From the NCBI GenBank assembly GCA_014650415.1, contig BMUX01000014.1, forward strand, positions 1 through 64,000: 64,000 nt of DNA, in the 5' to 3' direction. Shown piece after piece: positions 9,001 through 17,526 of the stretch; position 1 is the stretch's first letter; each line of letters starts with the position of its first letter. Made by a program: the position numbers and the translations under genes. The stretch comes from Streptomyces spiroverticillatus (GTDB lineage Bacteria; Actinomycetota; Actinomycetes; Streptomycetales; Streptomycetaceae). The notes beneath the pieces were generated by a model. That model did not search any database and was not told the DNA's origin. It worked only from the letters and a program-made list of their open reading frames with translations.

Positions 9001-9041
9001 CCCCGTGGCCCACCCAAACTCCTTCTGGGCGGACCACGGGG
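9001..9041 (+). terminator. Terminator-like hairpin after the secreted-protein cluster
   Basis: Positions 9001-9016 pair with 9026-9041 over 16 bases with two mismatches, starting with CCCCGTGG/CCACGGGG; the loop is 9 bases. It lies 22 bases after the stop of the last secreted-protein gene. The rest of the gap (9042-9476) holds an open stretch from 9127 that lacks a ribosome binding site and any family likeness; I see no supported gene there. Confidence 0.6.
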
Positions 9042-9476
9042 TACTTCCGCGTCCAGCACACCGCACCAGCCAACCGACAGCCCCTTCACTGCGGCCGTAA
9101 CCGACACCCTCACGATCCTGCGCACCATGGCCCGCGCCCGCCGGGCACACCCGCTCTCCAACAGCAGACAGGCCCTCGCCCACCTCATGCCGCTCCGCGC
9201 ATGCGGCATGCTGCTACGTGCTCTCGACGCCACCTCCGAGATCCACAACTCACCGCTTGCCAAAGCTCATTTCAGGACTCGGCAGGAAACAGATGACCCG
9301 TTCGCACAGCGGCTGAACGCTGCGGACAGGGCGCTGCGCCCCCTCAGCGCTTCCGTTGAGCCGCACGGCAGCCTTCCAACTGGACATGGTCCTCCCCGTC
9401 ACCGATCTACTGGTGCGGTAGGAACTCATCGCATCCCGCCCTCACCATCCAGTCCCACCACACCTGAAGGAGCGCA

Positions 9477-10367
9477 ATGGAGAACCTCGGTGATGACACA
9501 CCCAACCGTCCCGGACGCACGATGCTCCTGATCATCGGCGGCAGCGGCTACCTCGGGTCGGGACTGATCCGCCGGGCAGCTGCCGACGGGCACGACGTCG
9601 TCGCGACGTACGCGACGAAGCCGAGCGACGCCGAGCCAACTGCGTGGCGGTGTCTGGACCTTCGGGACGTGGTGAGCGTGGAGAACCTGCTGGACGAGGT
9701 GAACCCGCACGCAGTGATCAATGCCTCCAGCGGCCTGGCCGACTGGGCGATCACTGCAGAAGGCCCGATTCCCCTCGCGCTGGCGACGGCACGCCGCACA
9801 ATCCGCCTGGTGCATGTGTCCTCGGACGCGGTGTTCTCCGGCGACCGGGTGCACTACGACGAGTCGTGCTCCCCCGACCCCATCACGCCATACGGCGCGG
9901 CCAAAGCTGCCGCGGAGACCGGCGTCCTGGCCGTGCACCCTGCGGCGGCCGTCGCCCGCACTTCGCTGATCATCGGCGACGCACAGTCCGAGCACGAACG
10001 CCTGGTGCACCAGCTCATCGACGGGACCGCCGACGGCGCCCTGTTCACCGACGACATCCGTTGCCCCGTCCATCGGAACGATCTTGCTGCCGCTCTCCTG
10101 GAAGTCGCCTTCAGCAGCGCAGCAGGAATCCTCCACATCGCTGGTCCCGACGCCCTGAGCCGTCACGAACTCGGCGTCCTCATCGCCCATCGCGACGGCC
10201 TAGATGCCTCGCACCTGGCCACCGGACTGCGGGCAGAGAGCTCTCTCCCCGGAGCCCTCGACGTACGTCTCGACAGCAGAGCAGCCCAACAGCAACTGCG
10301 CACCAGGCTCCGCGGTGCCAGGGAGTTCCTAAGCCCCGCAGCATGCCCGGAGCAAGATGGGGCATAG
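9477..10367 (+). CDS. NAD(P)-dependent sugar-nucleotide reductase-like protein (RmlD/SDR type)
   Basis: 296 residues, ATG 9477 behind AAGGAG. Near residue 20 is the Rossmann motif 'IIGGSGYLGSGLI'. The catalytic pair of extended short-chain dehydrogenases is seen as Y-x3-K in 'TPYGAAKAAAE', preceded by the Ser-containing 'VHVSSDAVF'. The order and length fit dTDP-4-dehydrorhamnose reductase (RmlD) and related NAD(P)H-binding proteins. The substrate cannot be told: there are no RmlA/B/C partners next to it. Many actinobacteria carry stand-alone copies of this type. Confidence 0.8.
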   Translation: MENLGDDTPNRPGRTMLLIIGGSGYLGSGLIRRAAADGHDVVATYATKPSDAEPTAWRCLDLRDVVSVENLLDEVNPHAVINASSGLADWAITAEGPIPLALATARRTIRLVHVSSDAVFSGDRVHYDESCSPDPITPYGAAKAAAETGVLAVHPAAAVARTSLIIGDAQSEHERLVHQLIDGTADGALFTDDIRCPVHRNDLAAALLEVAFSSAAGILHIAGPDALSRHELGVLIAHRDGLDASHLATGLRAESSLPGALDVRLDSRAAQQQLRTRLRGAREFLSPAACPEQDGA

Positions 10368-10572
10368 CAAGCTGCCGGTCACTCAAAAAGGCGACAACCA
10401 CGCTGCGCGGGCCCACTTGCAGGATCTGCAAGCGACGCCCACCCTCGTTCGTGCGCGGCATGCAGTGGGGGCGCACACCTGTCGTGTCGGTCCCAGCGCG
10501 GGGGCACCGGATGAATACAGGTCGTCTCTGGGCAACGGACGCAGCCCTCTCGCTCGTGGAGAAGAGGACCCG

Positions 10573-11802
10573 GGCGGCCTGATCCGACTCCCCCGCACGG
10601 AACTCGGCGGGCGCCTGGAAGACCTCGGTGCCCGCATCGGCTGCTCCGTCGCCATGGTCTCCCCGCTGGAGCGGCGGGGCCGCATGAGCGACTTCGATCT
10701 GCTCATCAGCGCCGCCAAGGCCGTGCAAATCCCGACGCATGTCCTGGCAGCGTCGCTCGGCTTAACCAGCGCCCCACCCCACTAGAGTTGCGGCAGATGG
10801 GCCACGCCGTGCCGAGGAGGACCCCCTGCGTCGCCGCACGGTGCTCGCCGCCGCTGGCCTGGCGGCCCCGGCTTCGCTCCTGGCAGGGGTGAGCGAGGCC
10901 CTCGCGAGCATCCCCCCGCCCAACCGGATCACCCGTTTCCCTGGACGCACGGCTCGCAGCAGCTCGCCGCCTCTTCGACGTCGGCCAGAACTCCACGCTC
11001 CTGCGGGTCCTGCCCGCCATCCTTGCCGACGCGAACCACGCCATCACCCCAGCACGCGAAGAGGTACCCCTCGCCCGACTCTCGACCGCCTACAGCCTGA
11101 CCAGCAGCGTCCTCAGGAAGGTCGGCAGCTACAGCGACTCCCGGCTCGCAGCGGATCGCGCCACCCTCTACGCGAAGTGGTCCACATCGCCGCTGGCCGC
11201 CGCTGCGGCCCGCGAGCCGAGCATCGTGCTCCGCCACCAGGACCAACCCGCCGCCGCCGATCGCCACATCCTCGACACCGTCGCCAAGGTGGAGAAAACC
11301 GGGCCCAGGACACATACACAGTCCTCGGCGTACGCACAGATGCTGTGCACGACGTCCTACACCGCAGCCCGTGCAGGACAGCGCGACCGGGCACTGAAGA
11401 TGATCAAGGAAGCCGCGCGGGCCGCCCGCAACCTGCCCGACCTCGCGCTCGAAGGGCGCCTGTTCCCCCTCACTCCTGCCGCTGTTGGCCTGTACGCCGT
11501 CGGCGTCCACTGGGCACTCGGCGACCCGGGCGCCGCCCTCGAAGCAGGCCGCAACCTCCGCGAAGCCCAGTTCAAGACCGCCGAACGCAAAGGACGGATG
11601 CACACCGACCTGGGACGAGCCTGGTGGCAATGGGGCAAGGCAGAACAGACCACAGCCGCCCTGCTGTCAGCGGCACGCGTCTCACCCGGCGAAGGTCCGC
11701 GACCGGCCCGCAATCCGACAGATCGCCAGCGAACTCCGCTCACGCCACCCACAGGTCCCAGGAGTACGCGAACTCGCCGCAGCCGCAGGCCCGACTACCT
11801 GA
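10573..11802 (+). pseudogene. XRE-family regulator with sensory C-terminus, broken by several frameshifts
   Basis: Homologous pieces follow one another in changing frames. An HTH segment ('LGARIGCSVAMVSPLERRGRMSD') ends at a stop at 10783-10785. An RRRTVLAAAGL-type stretch follows at ~10830-10940. Then comes a long TPR-like part from 10941 to ~11690 in a third frame ('LAARRLFDVGQNS', 'AYAQMLCTTSYTAARAGQRDRAL', 'AVGVHWALGDPGAALEAG'). A C-terminal piece back in the first frame ends at 11802. At least three frame changes plus an internal stop mean the gene is dead unless sequencing errors cluster here. The intact form is an ~400-residue regulator common in Streptomyces. Confidence 0.75.
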
Positions 11803-11820
11803 TCCCCGTGTGCGCGGGGG
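11791..11820 (+). other. GC-rich hairpin resembling a single type I-E CRISPR repeat
   Basis: The sequence CCCCGTGTGCGCGGGG, flanked by GAT and GTC, forms a 5-7 bp stem with a short loop, as in actinobacterial type I-E repeats. There is only one copy and no spacer array or cas genes, so this is not a CRISPR locus. It may be an orphan repeat, a terminator for the dead XRE gene, or a leader structure for the 20-codon ORF at 11841. Confidence 0.35.
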
Positions 11821-11840
11821 TCAGAAGCCTCGGGGGACGC

Positions 11841-11903
11841 ATGAAGGTCAAGTACAAGGAGACGGCGCGGGGCGGCCTCGCAGTCAACGTCATCGAGTGC
11901 TGA
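11841..11903 (+). CDS. Very short ORF (20 aa) ending in Cys
   Basis: ATG 11841 sits behind 'gggggacgc'. The product is MKVKYKETARGGLAVNVIEC: a basic N-half, a Gly-Gly, a hydrophobic tail and a terminal Cys. It begins 21 bases after the CRISPR-repeat-like hairpin. I know no protein of this kind for certain. The layout (leader-like half, GG, short tail with Cys) invites comparison with peptide precursors, but no maturation enzyme is next to it. It could also be the tail of a decayed larger gene. Confidence 0.35.
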   Translation: MKVKYKETARGGLAVNVIEC

Positions 11904-11932
11904 CGACTAGCCTCTGACCTGGCGTTTCCCAT

Positions 11933-12007
11933 CTTTCAGCTCTGTCGGAGCCTTTCCCGCCTACACGGCAGAAAGCCCCCGGAGAGTCCCTCTGACAGAG
12001 CTGAAAG
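11933..12007. repeat. 17-bp inverted repeat forming a long hairpin
   Basis: CTTTCAGCTCTGTC (11933-11946) is perfectly complementary to 11994-12007. Pairing extends three more bases inward with one G-T wobble, giving a 17-bp stem around a 41-base loop. It lies 30 bases after the 20-codon ORF. It could be a terminator, a small MITE-like element or an operator. Confidence 0.5.
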
Positions 12008-12066
12008 TCCCTGAAAAGTCCCTGGGATCTGCGCCGCGGCCACCTCCACCACCGCACCCAGCCTTC

Positions 12067-12109
12067 TCCTGTGTGCCAGCGCTCGACCTCCTGTGTGCCA
12101 GCGCTCGAC
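12067..12109. repeat. Tandem duplication, 21 identical bases at a 22-bp period
   Basis: TCCTGTGTGCCAGCGCTCGAC occurs at 12067-12087 and again at 12089-12109, separated by one base. The copies lie ~210 bases before the gene starting at 12321. Direct repeats with a 22-bp period are the spacing recognised by SARP-type DNA-binding proteins, but a simple slippage duplication is equally possible. Confidence 0.6.
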
Positions 12110-12320
12110 ATCAATATGCCGAGGTTACGGGCCGCGCTTCGCCTCTCTTCGTGCTGTCGCACGAGGACATGTCCCCTTTCCTGAGGCACCGACATCCAAC
12201 CTGCCTGTTGATCACCACGGCCTGAGCGTAAGTTCTGGGAACGGAAGTGGTGTCGTACGACGAGTCAAGCGCGCGGCGCTGCTAGCCATGTGCCTACCGG
12301 AATCAACTCGGAGGCATCAC

Positions 12321-12887
12321 GTGGACTCGTCATCGTTGCTGAGCCGTGCCCTGCACCTCATGCAGAACGCGAAGGTGGAAACAGCCCGAGGTCTCTGGAT
12401 CAGCGACGTGGACGGCCGCGTGCAACGGCGTCAGTTCCTCTTTCGGACCCCACTTTGCTGGCGGGTGGAAGTCGACGGCCACCTGGCGGTGGTGTCGGAC
12501 GGCGAGCGGGCAGCGGTTCCCGGCCCCGACGGCTGGGTGTGGACCCCGGCGGAGCGCACCCACCACAGCGGCGCCCTGCGCGCGATGCTCTTCCCCGCCG
12601 AAGCCCCGCTCTGGGGTCGCCCGGGTACGGATCAGTACCAGGCCGAGAGTGCCGGCCCGGGCCCAAATCCCGGGCTGGTGCTCGTACGCTACAAGGCGTT
12701 GGACACCACGGAACCGCAAGCCCCGCCCATCTCCGCCTTCGTGGACGCGGGGACTGGCATCATCATGCGGTGGACCGCGCCGGGCTCCTCACAGCGCTTC
12801 GAAGAGCTCGTGCTCGATGCCGACATCCCGCAGTCCGCTTTCCGGCTTCCCCAAGCCGGCAGCCCCGACCCGACCTTCCTCCCTTGA
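12321..12887 (+). CDS. Hypothetical protein, 188 aa
   Basis: The start chosen is GTG 12321, seven bases behind GGAGG; the frame is open further upstream but without a ribosome binding site. The protein is soluble and rich in Trp and Arg, with a central beta-type pattern 'WRVEVDGHLAVVSDGERAAV' and a later 'AFVDAGTGIIMRWT'. This vaguely recalls LolA/LppX-like half-barrels of Streptomyces, but no signal peptide is present. No confident family. It is convergent with the next gene. Confidence 0.6.
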   Translation: MDSSSLLSRALHLMQNAKVETARGLWISDVDGRVQRRQFLFRTPLCWRVEVDGHLAVVSDGERAAVPGPDGWVWTPAERTHHSGALRAMLFPAEAPLWGRPGTDQYQAESAGPGPNPGLVLVRYKALDTTEPQAPPISAFVDAGTGIIMRWTAPGSSQRFEELVLDADIPQSAFRLPQAGSPDPTFLP

Positions 12888-12921
12888 CCTCCTGCTGACC
12901 GCAAACGAGCTGGGGTGCCCT

Positions 12922-13695
12922 CTAGAACGTGCACTTCCTCGCGGCCCCCCGAGGCGTGGTGCACAGCCACCTCTTGCTGTGCACGGTCGTTGCAGTCCAA
13001 GGGCCGCCTCCGGGACGCGGAACTCCCTGTGCCTTGAATTGGACCCCAAGACTGGCGTTGTAGTTGTCGTCGTCCGCCAGGCGATTGCCATTGATGATTT
13101 TGGATTTCCACACCCGCTTGAATGCCTTGGGTGAGGTGCTCCAGGAGCCGCAACTACTGTGGGGAAAGGGCCCGTTGAGATCGTTGCAGTTGACCGACAT
13201 CATCGGGTCCACGGCAGGACCGTCCATCACGTCGAAGGAGACCGTGAATCGCGGCTGTGTGCCGTTCAGGTTCACTCGAAGCGTGAAACGGACCCGCCCT
13301 TCGACGGCATGAGAGGTCCCATAGATTCCATTGCCTACGGTCTCGGCGATGTAATCGGAGATAACTCGATGGCAGGTCGCATCCGCGCACCATTCGCCGT
13401 CGCGGCGTCCGAACGTCCCCTCAGGGGCACCAATCGCTCGCTTCAGTGGAGTGAAGACCTGCACGGGGCGGCCTTCCCGCAGTACGGTCTCTGAAAGCCC
13501 ATCACCCGTACACACCCACCGAGCGGACGCTTTTCGCAACGCCAGATGCACACATTCGGCGAGGACCCCCGGAGAGTGGGGGGTGCCTTGCGTCGAGGCT
13601 ACGCCTTCGGCGGAGGGTGGCGCCATGCACATGACGACACTCGCTAGTGTGACCACGAAGCCAAACCTTCCAGGTACTACCTTGCGGGTGTGCAT
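12922..13695 (-). CDS. Secreted hypothetical protein, 257 aa
   Basis: The start chosen is ATG 13695 behind GGAGAGAGG; it gives a clear signal peptide MHTRKVVPGRFGFVVTLASV with cleavage near SAEG. The longer frame to 13827 would bury that signal. The mature part has eight or more cysteines and a late Trp/Ser-rich segment ending in C-T-F. The region 'RVRFTLRVNLNGTQPRFTVSF' suggests a beta-sandwich. I recognise no family, and no catalytic motif is visible. Confidence 0.6.
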   Translation of the reverse strand: MHTRKVVPGRFGFVVTLASVVMCMAPPSAEGVASTQGTPHSPGVLAECVHLALRKASARWVCTGDGLSETVLREGRPVQVFTPLKRAIGAPEGTFGRRDGEWCADATCHRVISDYIAETVGNGIYGTSHAVEGRVRFTLRVNLNGTQPRFTVSFDVMDGPAVDPMMSVNCNDLNGPFPHSSCGSWSTSPKAFKRVWKSKIINGNRLADDDNYNASLGVQFKAQGVPRPGGGPWTATTVHSKRWLCTTPRGAARKCTF

Positions 13696-13931
13696 GCGAA
13701 GCCTCTCTCCGGACCTTTCCCAGTCCCTTACAGAGAAAGAGCAAAGCCGCACGGACGCACGCCGGGACGGCGCATTCGAGTGCGTCGTCGAGAGGGAATT
13801 CGGCTCGCGTTTCGGGGTAACAGTCATCGCGGCAGGTCGAGCTGGCCGAGGGCGCGCTCAGGGACCTGCGAGTACGAAGTGAGCTGCGATCCCTAGCTGG
13901 CGGTCGGTAGGGCCTCCGGAGCCGGTCAGGC

Positions 13932-14438
13932 TTACGGGATTACCGGCGGCGAAGCGGAAGCGGCCGCTGATTCGCGAGCCGCCCGCTCGACCGCCTTCAT
14001 GTCAGATGAGTCACTGCGGCGAAGGACAAAGACCTTGACCAAGGCGAGAAGGCTGGGCCCACATAGCCCAGCTGCCAGCCATGGCTGATCTGGCGCAACG
14101 ATCACCCCGGCTCCAAGAAGCGCGAGGGACAACCCTCCTCCAGCAATCAATCCACTCATTCGATATACGTGGTTGCGTCGGCGCTCCGCATCCCGGACGC
14201 TCCGCTCCCCCGCCGCCTTCTCCAGCATCGCCTGACGTTCGGCCTGCGCACGGCTGTCATCCAGCTGCCTCATGCGAATCTCGTGCTCGCGCTTGAGCTG
14301 AGGTTCCAGCGCCTTCAGGGCGAGCTGCAACTTCTCCGGCCCCAGGGCAGCATCACCCCACCTAACAGCGAGGTTCAAGCCAGCACTGATCATCGGGTCA
14401 TCTTGCGGCGACGGAAGATTCTCCGTAGGCCCCGTCAC
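13932..14438 (-). CDS. Membrane protein with coiled coil, coupled to the kinase
   Basis: 168 residues. Residues ~35-88 form a charged heptad-like helix (KLQLALKALEPQLKREHEIRM..., many Arg/Glu). Two hydrophobic segments follow (~93-112 and ~118-137), then a short Ala/Ser-rich tail. Its ATG overlaps the kinase stop in an ATGA, so the two are translationally coupled. It may anchor or be phosphorylated by the kinase (inference). No known domain. Confidence 0.7.
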   Translation of the reverse strand: MTGPTENLPSPQDDPMISAGLNLAVRWGDAALGPEKLQLALKALEPQLKREHEIRMRQLDDSRAQAERQAMLEKAAGERSVRDAERRRNHVYRMSGLIAGGGLSLALLGAGVIVAPDQPWLAAGLCGPSLLALVKVFVLRRSDSSDMKAVERAARESAAASASPPVIP

Positions 14439-15661
14439 TCCGCTACCCCTCCACCGTCAGATCCCACCGGGGTTGTCTCGTTACCCACTAACTCTGGCGG
14501 CGGCCCCAACCGAATGAACAGCCGGGCAAGCGCACTCTCAAGCGATTCAACGGCTGGGCCTACATCCTCATCGGCACCGGACAGGTCGTCGTCTCGTAGA
14601 CCAGCCCAGCGGCCCGACGCCGGGGAAGGCGCGAAGAAAACCTTCTCGATACGCGGTTCCTCGAAACCATCCTGCAAAGCCGCCCTGAATACGAGGGTTG
14701 GATCAAGGGGGAGACTTAGCGTCGAATCGCGCAGTCGCCTCTCATCGAACCAGGTCGGCGGAATCGAATCGTCGAGGTCATATTCAGGATCAACATCCTC
14801 CCCTTCGATTCCTACGATTCTCGGCACACCCCCCTTGGGGACATGGGAGCGCAGAACCGCCAATGTTTCCGTCAACCCAGGCCGATCCCTCGGAGACCGA
14901 GCCAACATTCTTGAGACAAGCTCGTCAATTCCCGGTGGAACCTCTGGCACCTTTTCCCTCAACGGCACCGGCAATTCCCGGACCTGCAAAAATTGACCAG
15001 CTGAGTCGCTTTCGCCAACGAAGGCGCTTCGCCCTGCGATCATCTCGTAGAGGATGCACCCCAACGCGTAGACATCTGCCCGACCATCTAGCTGACCTGT
15101 CGTTACCTGCTCTGGCGCCATGTACGGCGGGGTACCAGCAACAGACCGCTGCCGGATCGGGTGCCCATCTGTTAGCTGGGCAATACCAAAATCCAGGAGA
15201 TGCACCACTCCAGATTCATCAACAATCAGGTTGCTGGGCTTTAGATCTCGATGGACGATTCCATGGCCATGCACCGCTTGTAGCGCCTCTGTGACTTGCA
15301 AAGCGATACTAACTGCTTGCGGGGTAGTAGGACGCATGCGAGAGAGCACACGGTTTAGCGACGCACCCTGAACCATTTCACGCACAAGATAAGGCGACCG
15401 ATTGCCTTCGTTTTCATGGATGCTTGTTTCGTAAATGCTGGGGATGGACGGGTGATCCACAAGGCTAAGGATTTGCGCCTCACGCCTAAACATCTTCACC
15501 AGCAAATCACGACGCGAATCTTCAACGTCCGCGGGTAGAAATTTGATGGCTACAAGGCGTCCCATATCCCGGTCGAAGCCCTGCCAGACTTCACTGGTGG
15601 TGGTAGCGGAGAGACGTCGCAGCAACGCGTAACGATCACCGATAATCTCACCCTCGCGCAA
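14435..15661 (-). CDS. Serine/threonine protein kinase with degenerate P-loop
   Basis: 408 residues starting at TTG 15661, five bases after GGGAGG; no better start lies between the upstream stop-free stretch and the conserved 'IIGDRYALLRRL'. Visible kinase motifs are VAIK (Lys), 'HGIVHRDLKPSNLIV' (catalytic loop), 'LLDFGIAQ' (DFG), 'AGTPPYMAPEQ' and 'GRADVYALGCILYEM'. The usual glycine-rich loop is replaced by 'LSATTTSEVWQG', with none of the three glycines. Past ~270 residues comes an acidic, unique C-terminal region. There is no membrane segment or PASTA domain; a coupled downstream membrane protein may supply the anchor. The region has visibly lower GC than its surroundings. Confidence 0.85.
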   Translation of the reverse strand: MREGEIIGDRYALLRRLSATTTSEVWQGFDRDMGRLVAIKFLPADVEDSRRDLLVKMFRREAQILSLVDHPSIPSIYETSIHENEGNRSPYLVREMVQGASLNRVLSRMRPTTPQAVSIALQVTEALQAVHGHGIVHRDLKPSNLIVDESGVVHLLDFGIAQLTDGHPIRQRSVAGTPPYMAPEQVTTGQLDGRADVYALGCILYEMIAGRSAFVGESDSAGQFLQVRELPVPLREKVPEVPPGIDELVSRMLARSPRDRPGLTETLAVLRSHVPKGGVPRIVGIEGEDVDPEYDLDDSIPPTWFDERRLRDSTLSLPLDPTLVFRAALQDGFEEPRIEKVFFAPSPASGRWAGLRDDDLSGADEDVGPAVESLESALARLFIRLGPPPELVGNETTPVGSDGGGVAE

Positions 15662-15756
15662 TGGGACCTCCCCGGTACACGCCCTCGCAGCGTACCCCCC
15701 ACCACTGACACCCGGCAGGCCCTCGCCAAAATGGCCTGCTGGGTGGCCCGTTGGGT

Positions 15757-16030
15757 TACTTCTTCGGGTGGAGCTTGCGCCAGTACGCCCAGCTCGTCTC
15801 GTTCGGCTCGCTCCACTCCTCAAGGGTGTGGGCGAACTCGGGTGGTATGTGCTGATGTAGGCACGCGTGCGCTCCGGGACCTCTTCGTGCGATCCCAGCT
15901 TGCGACCGCGGCAGTGGTAGGTGAGGCCACCAGGACGCTGCCCCGGCCCATCCACGGGAGCCACGGGGACATCCGGCTCCAAGACTTCGTTGCCGGGACG
16001 CTGGGCGCGTCCCCCGCGAGGTCGGCGCGG
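15757..16030 (-). pseudogene. C-terminal remnant of an unidentified gene next to the IS3 insertion
   Basis: Reading from ~16000 down to a stop at 15757 gives a gene-like stretch ('LTYHCRGRKLGSHEEVPERT', then in a neighbouring frame 'PPEFAHTLEEWSEPNETSWA' ending in HPKK). It has the codon bias of real coding sequence but no start and one frame change. It is joined to the end of the IS3 OrfB, whose own C-terminus is lost at about this point. I cannot name the family. Confidence 0.4.
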
Positions 16031-16848
16031 TCGGCGAAGAACTGGAAGAGTTCGAGCGCCTTGTACGTGTCGCCCCAGAAACTCTCGGCGAGGGCGTTGT
16101 CGTAACTTGAGCCGACCCGGCCCATACTCCTGCGGATCTTGAGTTCGTCGCAGACCTGCGCGAACGCGGCGGACGTGTACTGCGAGCCCCTGTCCGCGTG
16201 AAAGATCACCCCGCCCACGTGGCCGCCGCGGGTCATGACCGCCATCTTCAGTGCGTCGATGACCAGTTCCGTGCGCATGTGGGAGGCCATCGAGTAGCCG
16301 AGCACCCGGCGTGAGCAGATGTCCAGAACGCAGGCGAGATAGAGCCACGTCCCGCCGACCTGCACGTATGTGATGTCACCGCACCACTTCTCGTCCAGCT
16401 GCCCGGCGGTGAAGTCGCGGTGGACGAGGTCCGGGGCCGGCGGTGCGAACCGGACCGGGATGGTGGTGCGCTTGCGCCGACGCAGGTGACGGCCCTCGAT
16501 CCGGTTCAGACGCATGAGCCGCTCGACACGCTTGCGGTTGACGGTGTGCCCGAAGCCCCGCAGTTCCGCATGTACACGCCTCACTCCGTACGTTCCCCTG
16601 TGCACGGTGTGGACCTCGCGGATCTCCGCGACCAGGGCCGCGTCAGCGGCCCGCCGGACCTCGCGGGCCTTCGCCCCGGCGATCCACCGGTAATAGCCCG
16701 ACCGCGAGACCTGCAGAACCCGGCATATCCGCTGAACACCGAAGGTCCCGGCGTGGGCGGAGACGAAGTCCCAGCGGCGGGTCTTCACTTCATCTCCTTG
16801 GCGAAATAAGCCGCCGCCCGCCGCAGGATCTCCCGCTCGAGCTCCCAC
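15820..16848 (-). pseudogene. IS3 OrfB transposase (integrase core), abnormal C-terminus
   Basis: The DDE integrase core is visible: 'WCGDITYVQVGGTWLYLACVLD' (first Asp), 'HADRGSQYTS' (second Asp) and 'SYDNALAESFWGDTYK' (Glu), with the upstream 'GTYGVRRVHAEL' block. After 'LELFQFFADRADLAGDA' the frame no longer resembles a transposase C-terminus, which normally reads a Tyr/Arg-rich 'YYN..RPH..LGY..P'. Production would need frameshifting from OrfA. Probably inactive. Confidence 0.75.
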
Positions 16849-17177
16849 TCCTTCTCCGCCTTGCGCAGCCGTCCGTTCTCCGCCCTCAGCCGGACCAGCT
16901 CCTCATCCCGGTTCTCCCCGGCCGGCTCGCCGCGGCCGTGATCGCGGCCCGCCTGTTCGTCGGCCTGGCGCACCCAGCTCCGCAGTGTCTCGCCGGTCAC
17001 CCCGACATCCGCCGCAACCGCCGCATACGTGCGCTTACCGCCCGCCGCGCGATACAGCGCGACCGCATCGTTCCTGAACTCCTCCGGATACGGAGACTTC
17101 CGTCCCACCAGGACACCCTTCCTCGGATCAACAAGATCCATTGTCAGAGTGTCCACACGGCCGGGGGCACCTCACCT
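16030..17177 (-). mobile_element. IS3-family insertion sequence, right end lost
   Basis: It contains OrfA (HTH, 16785-17141) and OrfB (integrase, from 16848 down) in overlapping different frames, the hallmark of IS3 elements with programmed -1 frameshifting. The left boundary is set where the coiled-coil gene at 17319 stops making sense, near 17177 with the sequence TGAGGTGCCCC reading inward. The right boundary near 16030 is where OrfB loses similarity without the usual ~40-residue tail. No terminal inverted repeats or target duplication could be matched, so the copy is probably truncated. Confidence 0.7.
16785..17141 (-). CDS. IS3 OrfA (transposase HTH subunit)
   Basis: 118 residues from ATG 17141 (17156 is an alternative). 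'SPYPEEFRNDAVALYRAAGG', 'YAAVAADVGVTGETLRSWVRQ' and a C-terminal leucine-zipper-like helix 'LRAENGRLRKAEKEWELEREILRRAAAYF' are the standard OrfA blocks (shown in part). It ends inside the start of OrfB in a different frame. Confidence 0.85.
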   Translation of the reverse strand: MDLVDPRKGVLVGRKSPYPEEFRNDAVALYRAAGGKRTYAAVAADVGVTGETLRSWVRQADEQAGRDHGRGEPAGENRDEELVRLRAENGRLRKAEKEWELEREILRRAAAYFAKEMK

Positions 17178-17319
17178 CGGCGCACTCCCCGAAAACCGCC
17201 TCGGCGGCCTCCAGCCGAACAAGTCCCCCCTCGACCTCGGCCAGTTCCTTGCGCAACACCTCTGCACGTTCCTCCAGCTCAAGCCGCTGCTGAACCGTCC
17301 GCGTCAGCACACCTGTCAC
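17177..17319 (-). pseudogene. Small coiled-coil gene truncated by the IS3 insertion
   Basis: Starts at ATG 17319. The first ~47 residues are a Leu/Glu-rich heptad helix ('LELEERAEVLRKELAEVEGG'). The sequence then runs into the IS3 end, where the heptads stop. This type of short coiled-coil protein is common in Streptomyces; its function is unknown. The following 17320-17526 stretch holds no gene. Confidence 0.5.
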
Positions 17320-17526
17320 GCCGCCGACCGCAGAGCCCGCCCCGGAACGCCAGACCTCACGCGTGACGGACGATCACGTGCCGACGATCTCGCCCCCGGC
17401 CAGCCCGAACTCGCCAGCCCCAGCCCACGCCAGGCCCGTGACCTGCACCTGTGGAGGCCACGGATCGAGGGCGGCACGACCGCGCCCCGACACCCGGCCA
17501 GGCCCGGGACCTCACCACCGGACGGC

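Noticed and set aside
9127..9531. 134-codon plus-strand frame before the reductase gene
   Set aside because: No ribosome binding site, overlaps the reductase start in another frame, and has no family resemblance.
11791..11820. CRISPR array
   Set aside because: Only one repeat-like hairpin, no spacers, no second copy and no cas genes in the window.
14435..16348. Kinase frame extended up to 16348
   Set aside because: The first ~229 codons overlap the IS3 OrfB and a gene remnant and have no kinase similarity. The TTG at 15661 with GGGAGG is a better start.
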